Shown here one piece after another: positions 26,390-36,055 of a DNA stretch of 64,000 nt. The stretch is from Luteimonas mephitis DSM 12574 (GTDB lineage Bacteria > Pseudomonadota > Gammaproteobacteria > Xanthomonadales > Xanthomonadaceae): the NCBI RefSeq assembly GCF_000422305.1, contig NZ_AULN01000014.1:186001-250000 (forward strand). Reading direction: 5' to 3'. The position numbers and the translations under genes were made by a program. The notes beneath the pieces were generated by a model. That model was not told where the DNA came from and did no database searches. It worked only from the letters and a program-made list of their open reading frames with translations. Numbering within the stretch: position 1 is the first letter of the stretch; each line of letters starts with the position of its first letter.

Positions 26390-26418
26390 AATCAGAACAG
26401 AGGATGGATGGTGCAGAC

Positions 26419-27141
26419 ATGGCTAGCTTTCATGTGGAGTTCAAGCACGGGTATAGAGGGGAGGCGAAGTCTCACGCAGACTACATAGCCAGGGCTGGAT
26501 CTCATGGAGCAAGGAGAGATCTGGTCTATTCCGGACATGGAAATCTGCCGGAATGGACAGGAGGGGCTCCAACCAAACTGTGGAAAGCTTCCGATCAATA
26601 CGAGCGCAAGAACGGTACCGCGTTCCGAGAGGCGATCATTGCTCTGCCCAATGAGTTGACGCTGGAGCAGAACATTGCACTGGTGAATGATCTGGTGGAG
26701 AAAGTTGCACCAGAAAGGCCGCATCAGGTTGCGATTCACGCGCCGAAGTCATCGCTGCAAGGTGAGCCGAATCCTCATGCTCACGTAATGACATGCGAAC
26801 GCATGGCGGATGGGATCGATCGGCCTGCTGAAAAGTTCTTCTCCAGATACAACAGCAAGCAACCCGAGAAAGGTGGGCGGAGAAAAGCGAGGTGCGGGTA
26901 CGAGAAGGAACAGCGATTGGGCGAGATCATCGACTTGCGAAGAACTGTCGCAGACACGATCAATGATCATCTGAGGATGAACGGGCACTCGGCCCGCGTG
27001 GATCATCGCACCTTGAGGGAGCAGGGAATCAAGCGGGAGCCGGAACTGCATCTAGGGCAAGAGCACATCAGGAACATGCTCCCCGAAGAGAAGGCTGTTC
27101 ACGTCGCTATGAGACGTGAGGAGTCCGAAGCTTCGCAATGA
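26419..27141 (+). CDS. MobA/MobL-family relaxase, stand-alone HUH domain
   Basis: The product has 240 residues. The start MASFHVEFKHG and SHADYIAR (nucleophilic Tyr region) match the MobA/MobL domain, and HVMTCERM preceded by NPHA supplies the metal-binding H-x-H (PHAHV). It nicks the transfer origin and stays bound to the 5' end. Larger family members carry a helicase or primase domain, absent here, so the protein is only the nicking module. ATG 26404 is in frame but touches the ribosome site; 26419 restores the usual family N-terminus. No type IV secretion or coupling-protein gene lies nearby. Confidence 0.85.
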   Translation: MASFHVEFKHGYRGEAKSHADYIARAGSHGARRDLVYSGHGNLPEWTGGAPTKLWKASDQYERKNGTAFREAIIALPNELTLEQNIALVNDLVEKVAPERPHQVAIHAPKSSLQGEPNPHAHVMTCERMADGIDRPAEKFFSRYNSKQPEKGGRRKARCGYEKEQRLGEIIDLRRTVADTINDHLRMNGHSARVDHRTLREQGIKREPELHLGQEHIRNMLPEEKAVHVAMRREESEASQ

Positions 27142-27165
27142 GTCCTTCTTTCACGTTGATCGAGA

Positions 27166-28293
27166 TCAGCGGCTCTTTCTGGAATCTGGCTGGTCACGCC
27201 ATTCGATCACTTCGCGTCTCTTCCAACGGATTGTGGTCGGTCCGTAGGTAACTTCCTTGGGGAAGTCTGGTCTTTTTCTATAGTTGTCGACTGTACCTAC
27301 GGATACGTCAAGGAGTTTGGCTACTCCCCTCTTGTCCAGCATGTTTTCGTCTGGTGCGGCCGGATCTCTCGTGTTCTTCTGGTCCAAGCCGTCAGGTGGC
27401 GAATCTGCCGTGCTTGGCCGTGATGCTAGCGTGGGTTCTGCTGGTGTTTTGTCGACAACAGGAGCTGGCAAGGAAGGTGTGGTTGGAGACTGGGGCGCTT
27501 TCCGAGGCTCTTTTAATCTCTCTGGCAATGAGGCCCTGGAGTCGGCCGTTTTCTCGGTGGACTCCAGGGATGCCTGCGCAGCCCGGCTTGGTCGTTTGTA
27601 GCCGGGCGGCAAGTACGAACTTTTCAGCAGCATCCTCCCGAACACGAACGAGGGAAGCTGCTGGACGTCGTAGGCTTCCTGAGCGTAGTTGCTCGGCAGA
27701 TCCAGTGAATCGCTGGGCAGAATAGGCTCAAGGCGAGAATGCGTGGCGAGATTCCCGTCATTCTTCCACCACGGCGTCACTCCATGGTTGTCGAGGAAAG
27801 TCTTGAGGGTGCTTTGCGTCATCCAGGCTTCCGCTGTCAGCAGAGTGGTTCGCTTCGCGTCCGATATTTGGAGGATCAGGGCGCCTTTCCGGGCATCTTC
27901 CATAAGCTCTCGATGGAACTGCAAGAACATGGCTGCTCTGGTGCGCCTGTCGAGCAGCAAATGGTGCTCGTGGATGAAGAATGGAAAGATGTTCTCACCT
28001 GCTTCCAGCATCGCTTCCAGTAGGGATTCGTATTGGGATGGGGGAACGGGATAGCGTAAGGGGGAGAGCGTCTTGGCGTATCTGGCGAGAATCTCTTCAC
28101 TTTGTTGCTTGCCGACAAGGGCACTGGTGGCCCCGGTTCCGTCACGCTCGAAGAAGCCCGCTACCAGCGCTTTTCCGCTTAACACGCCTTTCATAGGCAG
28201 CTTGGCGTATACGACGAGGCTGATCGCGTCGTAGATATTGATCCTGTCTTTCGCAAAGAGCTGGCGAGGGAAAAGGAAGTGGCGGTCAGACAT
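27166..28293 (-). CDS. Uncharacterised protein with C-terminal AlpA/excisionase-like helix-turn-helix
   Basis: The product has 375 residues. The last 55 residues (MLDKRGVAKLLDVSVGTVDN, then FPKEVTYGPTTIRWKRREVIEW) form an AlpA/MerR-like DNA-binding domain as in excisionases. The first 250 residues are an unassigned globular region beginning SDRHFLFPRQLFAKDRINIYDA; a Pro/Ser-rich linker joins the two. ATG 28293 lies one base after the integrase stop (TGA-G-ATG), so the gene is probably coupled to int. An excision-control or int-regulating role follows from the fusion and position, but is unproven. Confidence 0.65.
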   Translation of the reverse strand: MSDRHFLFPRQLFAKDRINIYDAISLVVYAKLPMKGVLSGKALVAGFFERDGTGATSALVGKQQSEEILARYAKTLSPLRYPVPPSQYESLLEAMLEAGENIFPFFIHEHHLLLDRRTRAAMFLQFHRELMEDARKGALILQISDAKRTTLLTAEAWMTQSTLKTFLDNHGVTPWWKNDGNLATHSRLEPILPSDSLDLPSNYAQEAYDVQQLPSFVFGRMLLKSSYLPPGYKRPSRAAQASLESTEKTADSRASLPERLKEPRKAPQSPTTPSLPAPVVDKTPAEPTLASRPSTADSPPDGLDQKNTRDPAAPDENMLDKRGVAKLLDVSVGTVDNYRKRPDFPKEVTYGPTTIRWKRREVIEWRDQPDSRKSR

Positions 28294-28294
28294 C

Positions 28295-29536
28295 TCACCC
28301 ATGGGAAATTTCAGACTGGCAGTGGTTCGCCCAAGCATCCATCAGGGCCCGCCTTTTCTCAAGCGCATCTCCTCGCCGATAGGCAGCCTCGGTCTTGTTC
28401 GGAAGTACGTGCGCGAGCGCCATCTCCGCCAGTTCGCTCTGGAACTGCGTGGACTCGCCAACCCAGTCCCGAAACGTGGATCGGAATCCGTGTGGAACGG
28501 CTTCCACTTCCATCCGGCGCATTACGGCGATCAGGCTCATGTCCGAAAGCATTCCGCCTTTGGGATTGCTGAAGATCAGGATCTGTTTGCCGGGTCTTGG
28601 AAGGGATTTGGCTACGGCCAGAACATCAAGCGCGGCCTTGCTGAGGGGGACGCGATGTTCCCGCTTGGCTTTCATGCGCAAGGCGGGGATGGTCCAGATG
28701 GACTGTTCAAAGTCGATCTCTGCCCATTCGGCACCGCGAACTTCGCCGCTGCGTGCTGCAGTGAGGATCAGGAACCGCAGTGCCAGCGCGCTTGATCCAT
28801 GTTGACCGACCAACTGCCGGACGAACGCAGGCGTGGCCGTCGCTGCCATGGCCTTGAAGTGCCGGACCCGATGGATCTTGCTCTGCGCGGGAAAGACCTT
28901 GTCGAGATGGCCTTTCCAGCGGGCCGGGTTCTCGCCCTCGCGATGCCCCCGGACACGTGCCCAGTCGAGAATGCTCTCGATACGTCCCCTGAGCCGCGAC
29001 GCAGTTTCGCTCTTTTCAGTCCAGATCGGCTCAAGCACGGCGATGACATGGTGCTCAGTGATGGCATCGACCGACATTTGTCCAAGGACGGGATACGCGT
29101 AGGTCTCCAGCGTGCTGCTCCACTGCTTACGGTGCTTTGCGTTCTTCCAGCCCGACTCCTGAAAGGAGATGTAAGCGCTTGCCACCTCATCGAACGTGCG
29201 GCGGGAAGCCTGCTGCGCACGAAGCGCATTGGCCGCCAGCCGACGCCCGTGGACAGGGTCGATGCCCTTGGCTATCTGTTCTCGAGCCTCTCTGGCCTTT
29301 TCACGTGCCTGTGCAAGGGTGACCGACGGATACCCCCCGAGGCCGAGATGTTTCCTCTTGCCGCCCACCATGGTGCGCAACACCCAGGATCGCCCATCTG
29401 CCTCGTTCACGTAGAGGTATAGACCCGTGACTCCACCAGCAGCATGATTGCCAGGGCGTGTCAGGCGACTGACTTCAAGTGCGCTGAGCTCTTTAGCTTT
29501 CTTCGGCATATGGCGGAGACTTTTCTCTTCTACCAT
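28295..29536 (-). CDS. P4-type tyrosine integrase of the mobile element
   Basis: The protein has 413 residues. An Arm-type DUF4102 domain (KAKELSALEVSRLTRPG, GLYLYV, LGLGGYPSVTLAQAREKA) precedes a core-binding domain and the catalytic domain with R in TAARSGEVRG, HGFRSTFRDW, MALAHVL and Y in KTEAAYRRGD; all five catalytic positions are present. It catalyses integration and excision at an attachment site. ATG 29536 is used; TTG 29548 and ATG 29509 are also in frame. Its upstream region is a dense set of inverted TTGTGA/TCACAA repeats. The usual P4 targets are tRNA genes, but none is adjacent; tRNA-Leu is 9 kb away. Confidence 0.93.
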   Translation of the reverse strand: MVEEKSLRHMPKKAKELSALEVSRLTRPGNHAAGGVTGLYLYVNEADGRSWVLRTMVGGKRKHLGLGGYPSVTLAQAREKAREAREQIAKGIDPVHGRRLAANALRAQQASRRTFDEVASAYISFQESGWKNAKHRKQWSSTLETYAYPVLGQMSVDAITEHHVIAVLEPIWTEKSETASRLRGRIESILDWARVRGHREGENPARWKGHLDKVFPAQSKIHRVRHFKAMAATATPAFVRQLVGQHGSSALALRFLILTAARSGEVRGAEWAEIDFEQSIWTIPALRMKAKREHRVPLSKAALDVLAVAKSLPRPGKQILIFSNPKGGMLSDMSLIAVMRRMEVEAVPHGFRSTFRDWVGESTQFQSELAEMALAHVLPNKTEAAYRRGDALEKRRALMDAWANHCQSEISHG

Positions 29537-29591
29537 CAACTCTACCAAAGAAAATTCGCTTGCATTGGTTGAGCTTGTGACGATTTGCCAT

Positions 29592-29643
29592 CACAAAATC
29601 TCACAACTTGATAAATATCAATTTGTTGTGACGTAATTTTGTG
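29592..29643. repeat. Compound inverted repeat upstream of the integrase (candidate int operator / arm sites)
   Basis: CACAAAAT (29592-29599), CACAAC (29602-29607) and TTGATA (29608-29613) are mirrored by TATCAA (29616-29621), GTTGTG (29625-29630) and ATTTTGTG (29636-29643). Further CTTGTGA copies lie at about 29574 and 29659. It fits arm-type sites plus the int promoter at the right end of the element. The remaining bases of 29549-29882 hold a short CCGCCAAC-type tandem (about 29690-29720) and no gene. Confidence 0.5.
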
Positions 29644-29882
29644 TGGTCTTGGCAGGTCTTGTGAGCCCTCCGCGCAGACACTCTCTCCGCCAACCCGCCA
29701 ACCCGCCCCGCCAACGCGTTCCGGAATGGGTTCCGGTAGAGGCATTCCCTCGCGCTGCTCGTTCCGGGGGGATCGGGACGCGTTTTCCGGAGCTTTCGCG
29801 CGTTCCCGGGGGATCGGTCGCGCCGGATGCTCGTCGGTGGATGGTATGCCTGGCGCAGGTCGTGTTCCGCGCCTGCCGCCTT

Positions 29883-31373
29883 TCAGCCGTCGACGCGCCT
29901 GGAAAGGGTTTGCAGGATCTCGCCCAGGCGGTAGGGCTTGGCGATGAAGTGCACGTCCTGCGGCAATCCCTCGATCCAGCCTTCCGCATGCCCGGAGGCC
30001 AGCACGATCTTGAGCTCCGGACGCAGGCTGGCTGCCCGCTTTGCCAGGTCCACGCCGGACAGGCCGGGCATGACGACATCGGAAAACAGGATGTCGATGC
30101 TCGCATCATTGTGGATCTTTTCCAGCGCTTCCTCGCCGTTCGTCGCGGTGAGCACCGCATAGCCCTCGTCGGCCAGCGCTTCGGAAACCACTTCGAGGAT
30201 CGGCTTGTCGTCGTCGACCATGAGGATCTTGACAGGCGTCTCGCCGTCGCCCGACCCATCCGCGGGATTGACTGGAAACGACAGGATCACGTTGGTCCCC
30301 TTGCCTTCCTCGCTTTCGATGGCCACGGTTCCGCCCAGGTGCGCAACGGTGCCATATACCTGGCTCAAACCCAGGCCGCTGCCCTTGCCGACTTCCTTGG
30401 TGGTGAAGAATGGATCCATCGCCTTGCTCAGGACATCGGGCGACATGCCGGTGCCGTTGTCGCGCACGCTGACGACGACGCTCTGGGTCCCGCCCGGCGC
30501 GGTCCGGAGCCTGGAGTTGACGTCGATGCGGCCGCCTTCGGGCAGGGCGTCGCGCGCGTTGATCACAAGGTTGAGCAGCGCGGCATCGAACTGCGAAGCC
30601 TCGAGCGATACCTGCGGCAGGTTGGGCTCGAGGTCGAACCCGAATTCGATGGTGGCGTCGCAGGCGCGATACAGCATGGGCTTGCTGGCGACGATGACCG
30701 CATTGACGTCCTGCACCTTGGTGCGCGTCAGGTCGCCGCGCGAAAACGCCAGCAGCTGCCTGGTCAGCAGGGCGCCCCGATCTGCGGCGCGCTGGGCGAT
30801 GCTGGCCGAACGCGCGATCTTCGCGACATCGCCATCGCAGGCGACGATGCGATCAATGGAGTTGGTAATGACCGTCAGGATGTTGTTGAAATCGTGCGCC
30901 AGCCCGAGCGTGAGCCTGCCGATCGCCTCGGCCTTCTGCGACTGCATGAACGCATCCTGCGCCTTCTGGATGGCCAGGGTCGCTTCGCGCCGCTCGGACA
31001 TGTCGCGCGTGACCTTGGCGAAGCCGATCAGTTCGTCGCCATCCCGGATCGGATCGATCACCACGCTGGCCCAGAACCGGCTGCCGTCCCTGCGCATCCG
31101 CCAGCCTTCGCGCTCGTACTTGCCCTCGATCGCGGCCGTCTGCAATGCCCGCGCAGGCTCGCCCCTCTCGTTGTCCTCGGGGGTGTAGAACATCGAGAAG
31201 TTGCGCCCCAGGACCTCTTTCGCGGAGTATCCCTTGATGCGCTCGCCACCGGTGTTCCAGCTCGCGATCGTGCCGTCCGGTTCCAGCAGGTAGATCGCGT
31301 AATCCACGACGCCATGGATCAGGATCTGCAACTGTTGCGCCTCGCCCAGCGTCGATACCGAATCGCGCGCCAT
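29883..31373 (-). CDS. PAS-domain hybrid sensor histidine kinase with receiver domain
   Basis: The product has 496 residues, soluble. A PAS domain (about 15-130: VVDYAIYLLEPDGTIASWN, GYSAKEVLG) is followed by a HisKA-type dimer helix with H160 in GLAHDFNNILTVI, an HATPase domain (NLVINARDALP, DNGTGM, GSGLGLSQVYG) and a C-terminal receiver (MVDDD, phospho-Asp in LFSDVVMPG). The HDFNN box is typical of hybrid kinases that phosphorylate their own receiver. It is divergent from a LuxR-type regulator gene with a 240-base shared control region, suggesting they form one pathway. It has no transmembrane part, so the signal is cytoplasmic. It is the first chromosomal gene to the right of the integrase. 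Confidence 0.92.
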   Translation of the reverse strand: MARDSVSTLGEAQQLQILIHGVVDYAIYLLEPDGTIASWNTGGERIKGYSAKEVLGRNFSMFYTPEDNERGEPARALQTAAIEGKYEREGWRMRRDGSRFWASVVIDPIRDGDELIGFAKVTRDMSERREATLAIQKAQDAFMQSQKAEAIGRLTLGLAHDFNNILTVITNSIDRIVACDGDVAKIARSASIAQRAADRGALLTRQLLAFSRGDLTRTKVQDVNAVIVASKPMLYRACDATIEFGFDLEPNLPQVSLEASQFDAALLNLVINARDALPEGGRIDVNSRLRTAPGGTQSVVVSVRDNGTGMSPDVLSKAMDPFFTTKEVGKGSGLGLSQVYGTVAHLGGTVAIESEEGKGTNVILSFPVNPADGSGDGETPVKILMVDDDKPILEVVSEALADEGYAVLTATNGEEALEKIHNDASIDILFSDVVMPGLSGVDLAKRAASLRPELKIVLASGHAEGWIEGLPQDVHFIAKPYRLGEILQTLSRRVDG

Positions 31374-31504
31374 CCACTCCCCCTTGCTCGCATGCCAATC
31401 CGCGGGACGCTAGCAACGCCCGGGCAAGGAAGGCGTGAAGGCGGGCGCCGGCGCCGCCGACCGCAGAGGCAAGCGGTTGCCCCGCTGGGCGCCCGGGAGC
31501 GGCG

Positions 31505-31526
31505 CCTGTCAGAAATTCCCGACAGG
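31505..31526. promoter_or_regulatory. Near-perfect palindrome in the kinase/regulator control region
   Basis: CCTGTC (31505-31510) and GACAGG (31521-31526) flank a 10-base centre AGAAATTCCC that is itself almost symmetric, giving TGTC-N10-GACA. It is a good candidate binding site for the LuxR-type regulator encoded about 90 bases downstream. Confidence 0.45.
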
Positions 31527-31614
31527 ATGTCGCGGCGAACCGCGCTTGTCCGGGCCGCCCGCGACGCTTAGTCTGGGTTGCAACCGCTGGGGAGCGGCAC
31601 GGAGAGGGAAGACA

Positions 31615-32265
31615 ATGGCGATACGGACATTCCTCGTGGATGACCACGCGCTGGTGCGCACGGGCATCCGGTTGATCCTGTCGGATACCGTGGACATCGA
31701 CGTCGTCGGTGAAGCGGAGTCCGGGGAGGCGGCGCTGCCGCGGATCCGCGAATTGCGGCCCGACGTGGTGGTGTGCGACATGCACCTGCCCGGCATCAGC
31801 GGGCTGGAGGTGACCGAGCGGCTCATGAAGGGCCGGTGCGGTGCGCGGGTGGTGATCGTGTCGGTGCTGGAGGATGGACCGATCCCGAAACGGGTGATCG
31901 CGGCCGGTGCATCGGCCTACGTCGGCAAGGGTGGCAATCCGATGGAACTGGTGAACGCGGTGCGGGAGGCCGCGCAGGGCAAGCGCTATCTCGCCAGCGG
32001 AGTCGCGCAGAACCTTGCCCTCGCCGGTCTGAACGGCGGCGGCGCCACGCCTTTCGATGCATTGACGCGGCGCGAACTCGAAGTGGCGATGCTGCTGCTG
32101 CAGGGGCTGCGCCAGGAAGATATCGCCAGGCGCCTGAGCCTGAGCGCGAAGACCGTCAATACGCACAAGTCCAGGCTGTTCGCGAAGCTGGGAATCCACG
32201 ACGGGATATCGCTGGCGCGGCTGGCGCAGCAGTACGGACTCACCGACCCCACGCAGGCGGCCTGA
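31615..32265 (+). CDS. NarL/LuxR-family response regulator
   Basis: The product has 216 residues. The receiver domain has the acidic pair LVDDH, phospho-acceptor D55 in VVCDMHLPG and the conserved Lys in AYVGKGG; the C-terminal LuxR helix-turn-helix reads LTRRELEVAMLLLQG and AKTVNTHKSRLFAKLG. It is similar in layout to GacA/UvrY. ATG 31615 follows GGAGAGGGAA. A hairpin ACTCGACG-CTG-CGTCGAGT lies about 110 bases after the stop. The likely cognate kinase is the divergent hybrid kinase. Confidence 0.9.
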   Translation: MAIRTFLVDDHALVRTGIRLILSDTVDIDVVGEAESGEAALPRIRELRPDVVVCDMHLPGISGLEVTERLMKGRCGARVVIVSVLEDGPIPKRVIAAGASAYVGKGGNPMELVNAVREAAQGKRYLASGVAQNLALAGLNGGGATPFDALTRRELEVAMLLLQGLRQEDIARRLSLSAKTVNTHKSRLFAKLGIHDGISLARLAQQYGLTDPTQAA

Positions 32266-32450
32266 CGCGGTCCACAGCATGCCCGCGCTCCGGGCGTGGG
32301 CGGCTGGCTGGAGTTGGTGAACCGGCCAGCCCGCTTCAGCGGGAAGCGGGCCTTCGGCAAGCCCGGGGTAACTCGACGCTGCGTCGAGTCCGTAGCGGAT
32401 ATTTCCGCCTAGTACTCCCCGGGTACATCGTCACTTTGCGGCGAGCGGCA

Positions 32451-32481
32451 CCCCGAGGTGGATGGTCTCTCCACCTCGGGG
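32451..32481 (-). terminator. Hairpin downstream of rne
   Basis: CCCCGAGGTGG (32451-32461) and CCACCTCGGGG (32471-32481) form an 11-base-pair stem with a 9-base loop, starting 11 bases after the rne stop. There is no U-run, so it may protect the 3' end or stop transcription with help. Confidence 0.5.
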
Positions 32482-32492
32482 CGACCGCGTGT

Positions 32493-35400
32493 TCAGGCGC
32501 TGTGCGAAGCCGCCTTGTCTTCGGGCTTGTCGGCGTCGTCCTGTTCGCCTGCCTTCGTTGTCGCGGCAACCGTCTCGTCGTCCACAGCTTCCTGCTGCAA
32601 CGGCGCCGCATGGGCGGGCTCGTCGAACAGGCCGGGCGTGCGGATGTCGCTGCTCGCTGTCGTCGCTGCAGGCACCTGGACGATTGGCGTGGATGCGGCG
32701 ACCGGTGCCGGATCCTGGATCACTGCAGGCGGTGGCACGATTTCAGGTTCCACGACGGCGGTGGCTGGCTGCGACGCCGGCGCATCGACCTCCGCGACGG
32801 TTGCGGCGGCAGCGTCCTGCGAGGACGAGGTGATCGGCGCGGCGAGATCGGCATTGCCGTGCAGGATCTGCGGCATGGCCTGCGCCTGGGGCTCGCTTCC
32901 GGTTGCCGCGGCCGGAGACGCGGGTGCGGGCGCATCGGCCGGGGGCGCGTCGGATTGCGTCGCAACGTTCTCCGGCGGCTGCACCTGCGGTGCGGCTTCT
33001 TCGGCCGTCCGGGTGATCGCATCGGCGGATTCGCGGGTCCCGGTCTCGACCACGGCAGCCGGCATTTCCTCGCGTGCGGGAGCACTGGCGGCCTTCCCGG
33101 GCTGCTGCAAGGCGGCCTGCGGCTCTGCGGCGGATTGCGGTGGCGTCTTCACGTCGTCGTCGAAGTCGAACTCGGGCTGCGAGCGATCGGCGGCCTTGGC
33201 ACCATCGTCGCCTGCGGCCTGATCGTCGTCGACCGGCATCGCGGCAACCGCGTCACCGTTGCCACGGCGGCGGCGGCGACCACCACGACGTCCGCGACGG
33301 CGGCGACCCGTGCCTTCGCCTTCCTCGGCCTTGGCGTCGGTTGAATCAGGATGATCCGCACTGGCCTGTGCGTCGGACTGCAGCGCAGTGTCGTGATCCG
33401 GTGCCGCATTTGCCTCGCCCGTCGCGAGCGGGGCGGCGATCGCTGCGGCCGTCGTCGCGGCCGTGATCGCGACTGCCTGCGTCGTCTCCGGGACGGAAGC
33501 AATCTTCTCGATCTTCTCGGCAGCTGCGGCTTCCTGGGCGGTGTCGCTGCGCTGCTCGTCGGACCGTGCCCTGGGCGATTGCGACTGGCCCTGCTGCCTT
33601 GGCTGGTTCTGCTTCGGCTGCTTCTGGCGGGTGCCGGCCTGCTTGTTCTGTCGCGGTGCCTTGCCCTGGCCATCCTGCGCCTGCTGGCGCTGGCCATCGC
33701 TGCGTGGCTCGTCGCGGCGCGGCTCGTCACGGCGCGAGCGATCGCGGTCGCGACCCTGCCCCTGCTTGCCGCCGCGGCCGTCGCGGCGCTGGCCGCCGCG
33801 TTCGTTGCGCTCACCGCGTCCGCCCTGCGAGCGATCGCGATCGGCCGGCGTGGGGCGGGCGGGCGCGTCGCCGCCGAACAGGCTCTTCAACCAGCCGATC
33901 ACGCCACCGCTGCTTGCGGGTGCCGCCACGGGTGCCGGTGCCTGGCGCGCCGCGGCCTGCTCGGGCATCGGCTCGGGACGCTGCTCGCGCAGCGGCGCTG
34001 GCTGGGCCGGACGCACGTTGGTCACCGCGGCCGGCGGCGGCACGTTGAGGTTGGCCTTGGTCAGCGCAATGGTGGCTGCCTTGCGCGGCGTGCCGCGGCG
34101 GTAGCTGGGCTTGCTGCTTTCCTCGCCCAGCTCGTTCTCGCGCAGGCGCGTGACTTCGTAGTGCGGCGTGTGCAGCTGTTCGTCGGCGACGATCACGATT
34201 GGCGCCTCGTGGCGCTGCTCGATCTCGCGCAGCGCGCTACGCTTCTCGTTGAGCAGGTAGTTGGCGATGTCGACCGGCGCCTGCACCAGCACCTGCCCGG
34301 TGTTCTCCTTCATCGCGTGCTCTTCGGCGACGCGGACGATCGACAGCGACAGCGATTCGATGCTGCGCATGCGGCCGTGGCCTTCGCAGCGCGGGCAGAC
34401 GATCTGGCTGGATTCGCCCAGGCTCGCGCGCAGGCGCTGGCGCGACAGCTCCAGCAGGCCGAAGCGCGAGATGCGGCCCAGCTGCACGCGCGCGCGGTCG
34501 AACTTCAGCGCGTTCTGCAGCTTGTTCTCGACGTCGCGCTGGTGCTTGTTGCTCGACATGTCGATGAAGTCGATCACCACCAAGCCACCGAGGTCGCGGA
34601 TGCGCATCTGGCGTGCGACTTCCTCCGCTGCCTCCAGGTTGGTGTTGAACGCGGTCTCTTCGATGTCGCCGCCCTTGGTGGCGCGCGCGGAGTTGACGTC
34701 GATCGCGGTCAGCGCCTCGGTCTGGTCGATCACCAGCGCGCCGCCCGACGGCAAGCGCACGGTGCGCTCGTAGGCGCTCTCGATCTGCGACTCGATCTGG
34801 AAGCGGTTGAACAGCGGCGTGTCGTCGGTGTAATGCTTGAGCTTGCGCAGGTTGTGCGGCATCACCTGCTCGACGAACTCCTTCGCCTCGGCGTACATCT
34901 CCGGCGTGTCGACCAGGATCTCGCCGATGTCGGCGCGCATGTAGTCGCGCAGCGCGCGGATGATCAGGCGCGATTCCTGGTAGATCAGGAACGGGGCCGG
35001 CTTCTTCAGCGCGGCCTCGGCGATCGCCCGCCACACGCTCAGCAGGTAGTCCAGGTCCCACTGCAGTTCTTCGGCATCGCGGCCGACGCCGGCGGTGCGG
35101 ATGATCACGCCCATGTCGTCCGGGATTTCCAGCGCGTCCATCGCCTTCTTCAGCTCGGCGCGGTCGTCGCCCTCGATCCGGCGCGAGACGCCGCCCGCGG
35201 TGGGCGAGTTGGGCATCAGCACCATGTAGCGACCGGCCAGCGAGATGAACGTGGTCAGGGCCGCGCCCTTGTTGCCGCGCTCGTCCTTGTCGACCTGGAC
35301 GACGACCTCCTGGCCCTCGCGCAGCAGTTCCTTCAGCCCGGCCTTGCTGTGGTCGACGCCGGCCTGGAAGTAGTCGCGGGAGATTTCCTTCAGCGGCAGG

Positions 35401-35600
35401 AAGCCGTGGCGATCGCCGCCATACTCGACGAAGGCGGCCTCGAGCGAGGGTTCGAGCCGGGTGATGCGGCCCTTGTAGATGTTGGACTTCTTCTGTTCCT
35501 TCGACGGCTGCTCGATATCGATGTCGTAGAGCGCCTGTCCGTCGACGATGGCCACGCGCAGTTCTTCAGCCTGCGTCGCGTTGATCAGCATGCGTTTCAT
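32493..35600 (-). CDS. rne: Ribonuclease E
   Basis: The product has 1035 residues. The N-terminal half is the catalytic part: S1 domain (about 35-125), the catalytic Asp residues in [15 protein letters not shown] and [17 protein letters not shown], and the zinc-link [12 protein letters not shown]. From about residue 520 the protein is low-complexity: an Arg/Asp/Gln-rich RNA-binding stretch (about 580-680), a second basic patch ([15 protein letters not shown]) and an Ala/Pro/Glu-rich tail, the scaffold for the degradosome. It starts processing and decay of most mRNAs. AAGGAAC precedes the ATG. The 455-base upstream region fits the long autoregulatory leader known for rne. Confidence 0.96.
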   Translation of the reverse strand: MKRMLINATQAEELRVAIVDGQALYDIDIEQPSKEQKKSNIYKGRITRLEPSLEAAFVEYGGDRHGFLPLKEISRDYFQAGVDHSKAGLKELLREGQEVVVQVDKDERGNKGAALTTFISLAGRYMVLMPNSPTAGGVSRRIEGDDRAELKKAMDALEIPDDMGVIIRTAGVGRDAEELQWDLDYLLSVWRAIAEAALKKPAPFLIYQESRLIIRALRDYMRADIGEILVDTPEMYAEAKEFVEQVMPHNLRKLKHYTDDTPLFNRFQIESQIESAYERTVRLPSGGALVIDQTEALTAIDVNSARATKGGDIEETAFNTNLEAAEEVARQMRIRDLGGLVVIDFIDMSSNKHQRDVENKLQNALKFDRARVQLGRISRFGLLELSRQRLRASLGESSQIVCPRCEGHGRMRSIESLSLSIVRVAEEHAMKENTGQVLVQAPVDIANYLLNEKRSALREIEQRHEAPIVIVADEQLHTPHYEVTRLRENELGEESSKPSYRRGTPRKAATIALTKANLNVPPPAAVTNVRPAQPAPLREQRPEPMPEQAAARQAPAPVAAPASSGGVIGWLKSLFGGDAPARPTPADRDRSQGGRGERNERGGQRRDGRGGKQGQGRDRDRSRRDEPRRDEPRSDGQRQQAQDGQGKAPRQNKQAGTRQKQPKQNQPRQQGQSQSPRARSDEQRSDTAQEAAAAEKIEKIASVPETTQAVAITAATTAAAIAAPLATGEANAAPDHDTALQSDAQASADHPDSTDAKAEEGEGTGRRRRGRRGGRRRRRGNGDAVAAMPVDDDQAAGDDGAKAADRSQPEFDFDDDVKTPPQSAAEPQAALQQPGKAASAPAREEMPAAVVETGTRESADAITRTAEEAAPQVQPPENVATQSDAPPADAPAPASPAAATGSEPQAQAMPQILHGNADLAAPITSSSQDAAAATVAEVDAPASQPATAVVEPEIVPPPAVIQDPAPVAASTPIVQVPAATTASSDIRTPGLFDEPAHAAPLQQEAVDDETVAATTKAGEQDDADKPEDKAASHSA

Positions 35601-36055
35601 GATCGTTCCTTGCGCGCTTTGATCCTGCCGAAAACGGCAGGCGCACGGAACGCCGGGGCGTTTCGCCTGGAGACTTCGTGCCGGCGGCCGCGCATGCGCA
35701 GCCCCCGGCCTGGTTTTCCAGCGCTACGACACCACGGCGGACCGCGGGAGCGCTTGTTCTGTTCGAATGTGTTGCGGGACCGGCGGCGGCTTCGAACCTG
35801 CATTGGCAGGACCTCGGCGCCACACGGGACATGTTCAGCCACCGGCCTCTGACAAGCCGGGCGGGGGTGCGGAGCCGATGGGCCGTCGCTGGTAACATCA
35901 ATGCCCCGGGGGCAGTGGTGTCGCGCGGACCTATCCGCCGGGAGGTGGGCTTTCGGCCCGGTTTGCCGCTTGCCGGAGACTTGGCGTGTGGCAGTAACTC
36001 CCCGCGAAATCAGAACCTTACCTCGCGTCGCGAGTGTATCAGACCAAGAGAGCCG
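35601..36055. other. Divergent rne/rluC leader region
   Basis: This 455-base region is between rne (minus) and rluC (plus) and has no gene of its own. The length fits the long structured rne 5' leader through which RNase E controls its own message in related bacteria. A compact hairpin CTCGCG-T-CGCGAG lies at about 36022-36034. I could not define the promoters with confidence. Confidence 0.4.

Noticed and set aside
29690..29720. CCGCCAACC short tandem run
   Set aside because: Only three to four imperfect units with no spacer structure, so it is not a CRISPR; it may be simple GC-rich slippage near the element end.
29643..31571. 642-codon open frame antisense to the hybrid kinase
   Set aside because: The opposite strand encodes all kinase motifs without breaks; the antisense frame is a GC shadow.
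33351..35852. 833-codon open frame antisense to rne
   Set aside because: It mirrors the rne coding strand in high-GC DNA, has no family motif, and its composition (Arg/Leu/Gln/His-rich) is that of an antisense shadow.
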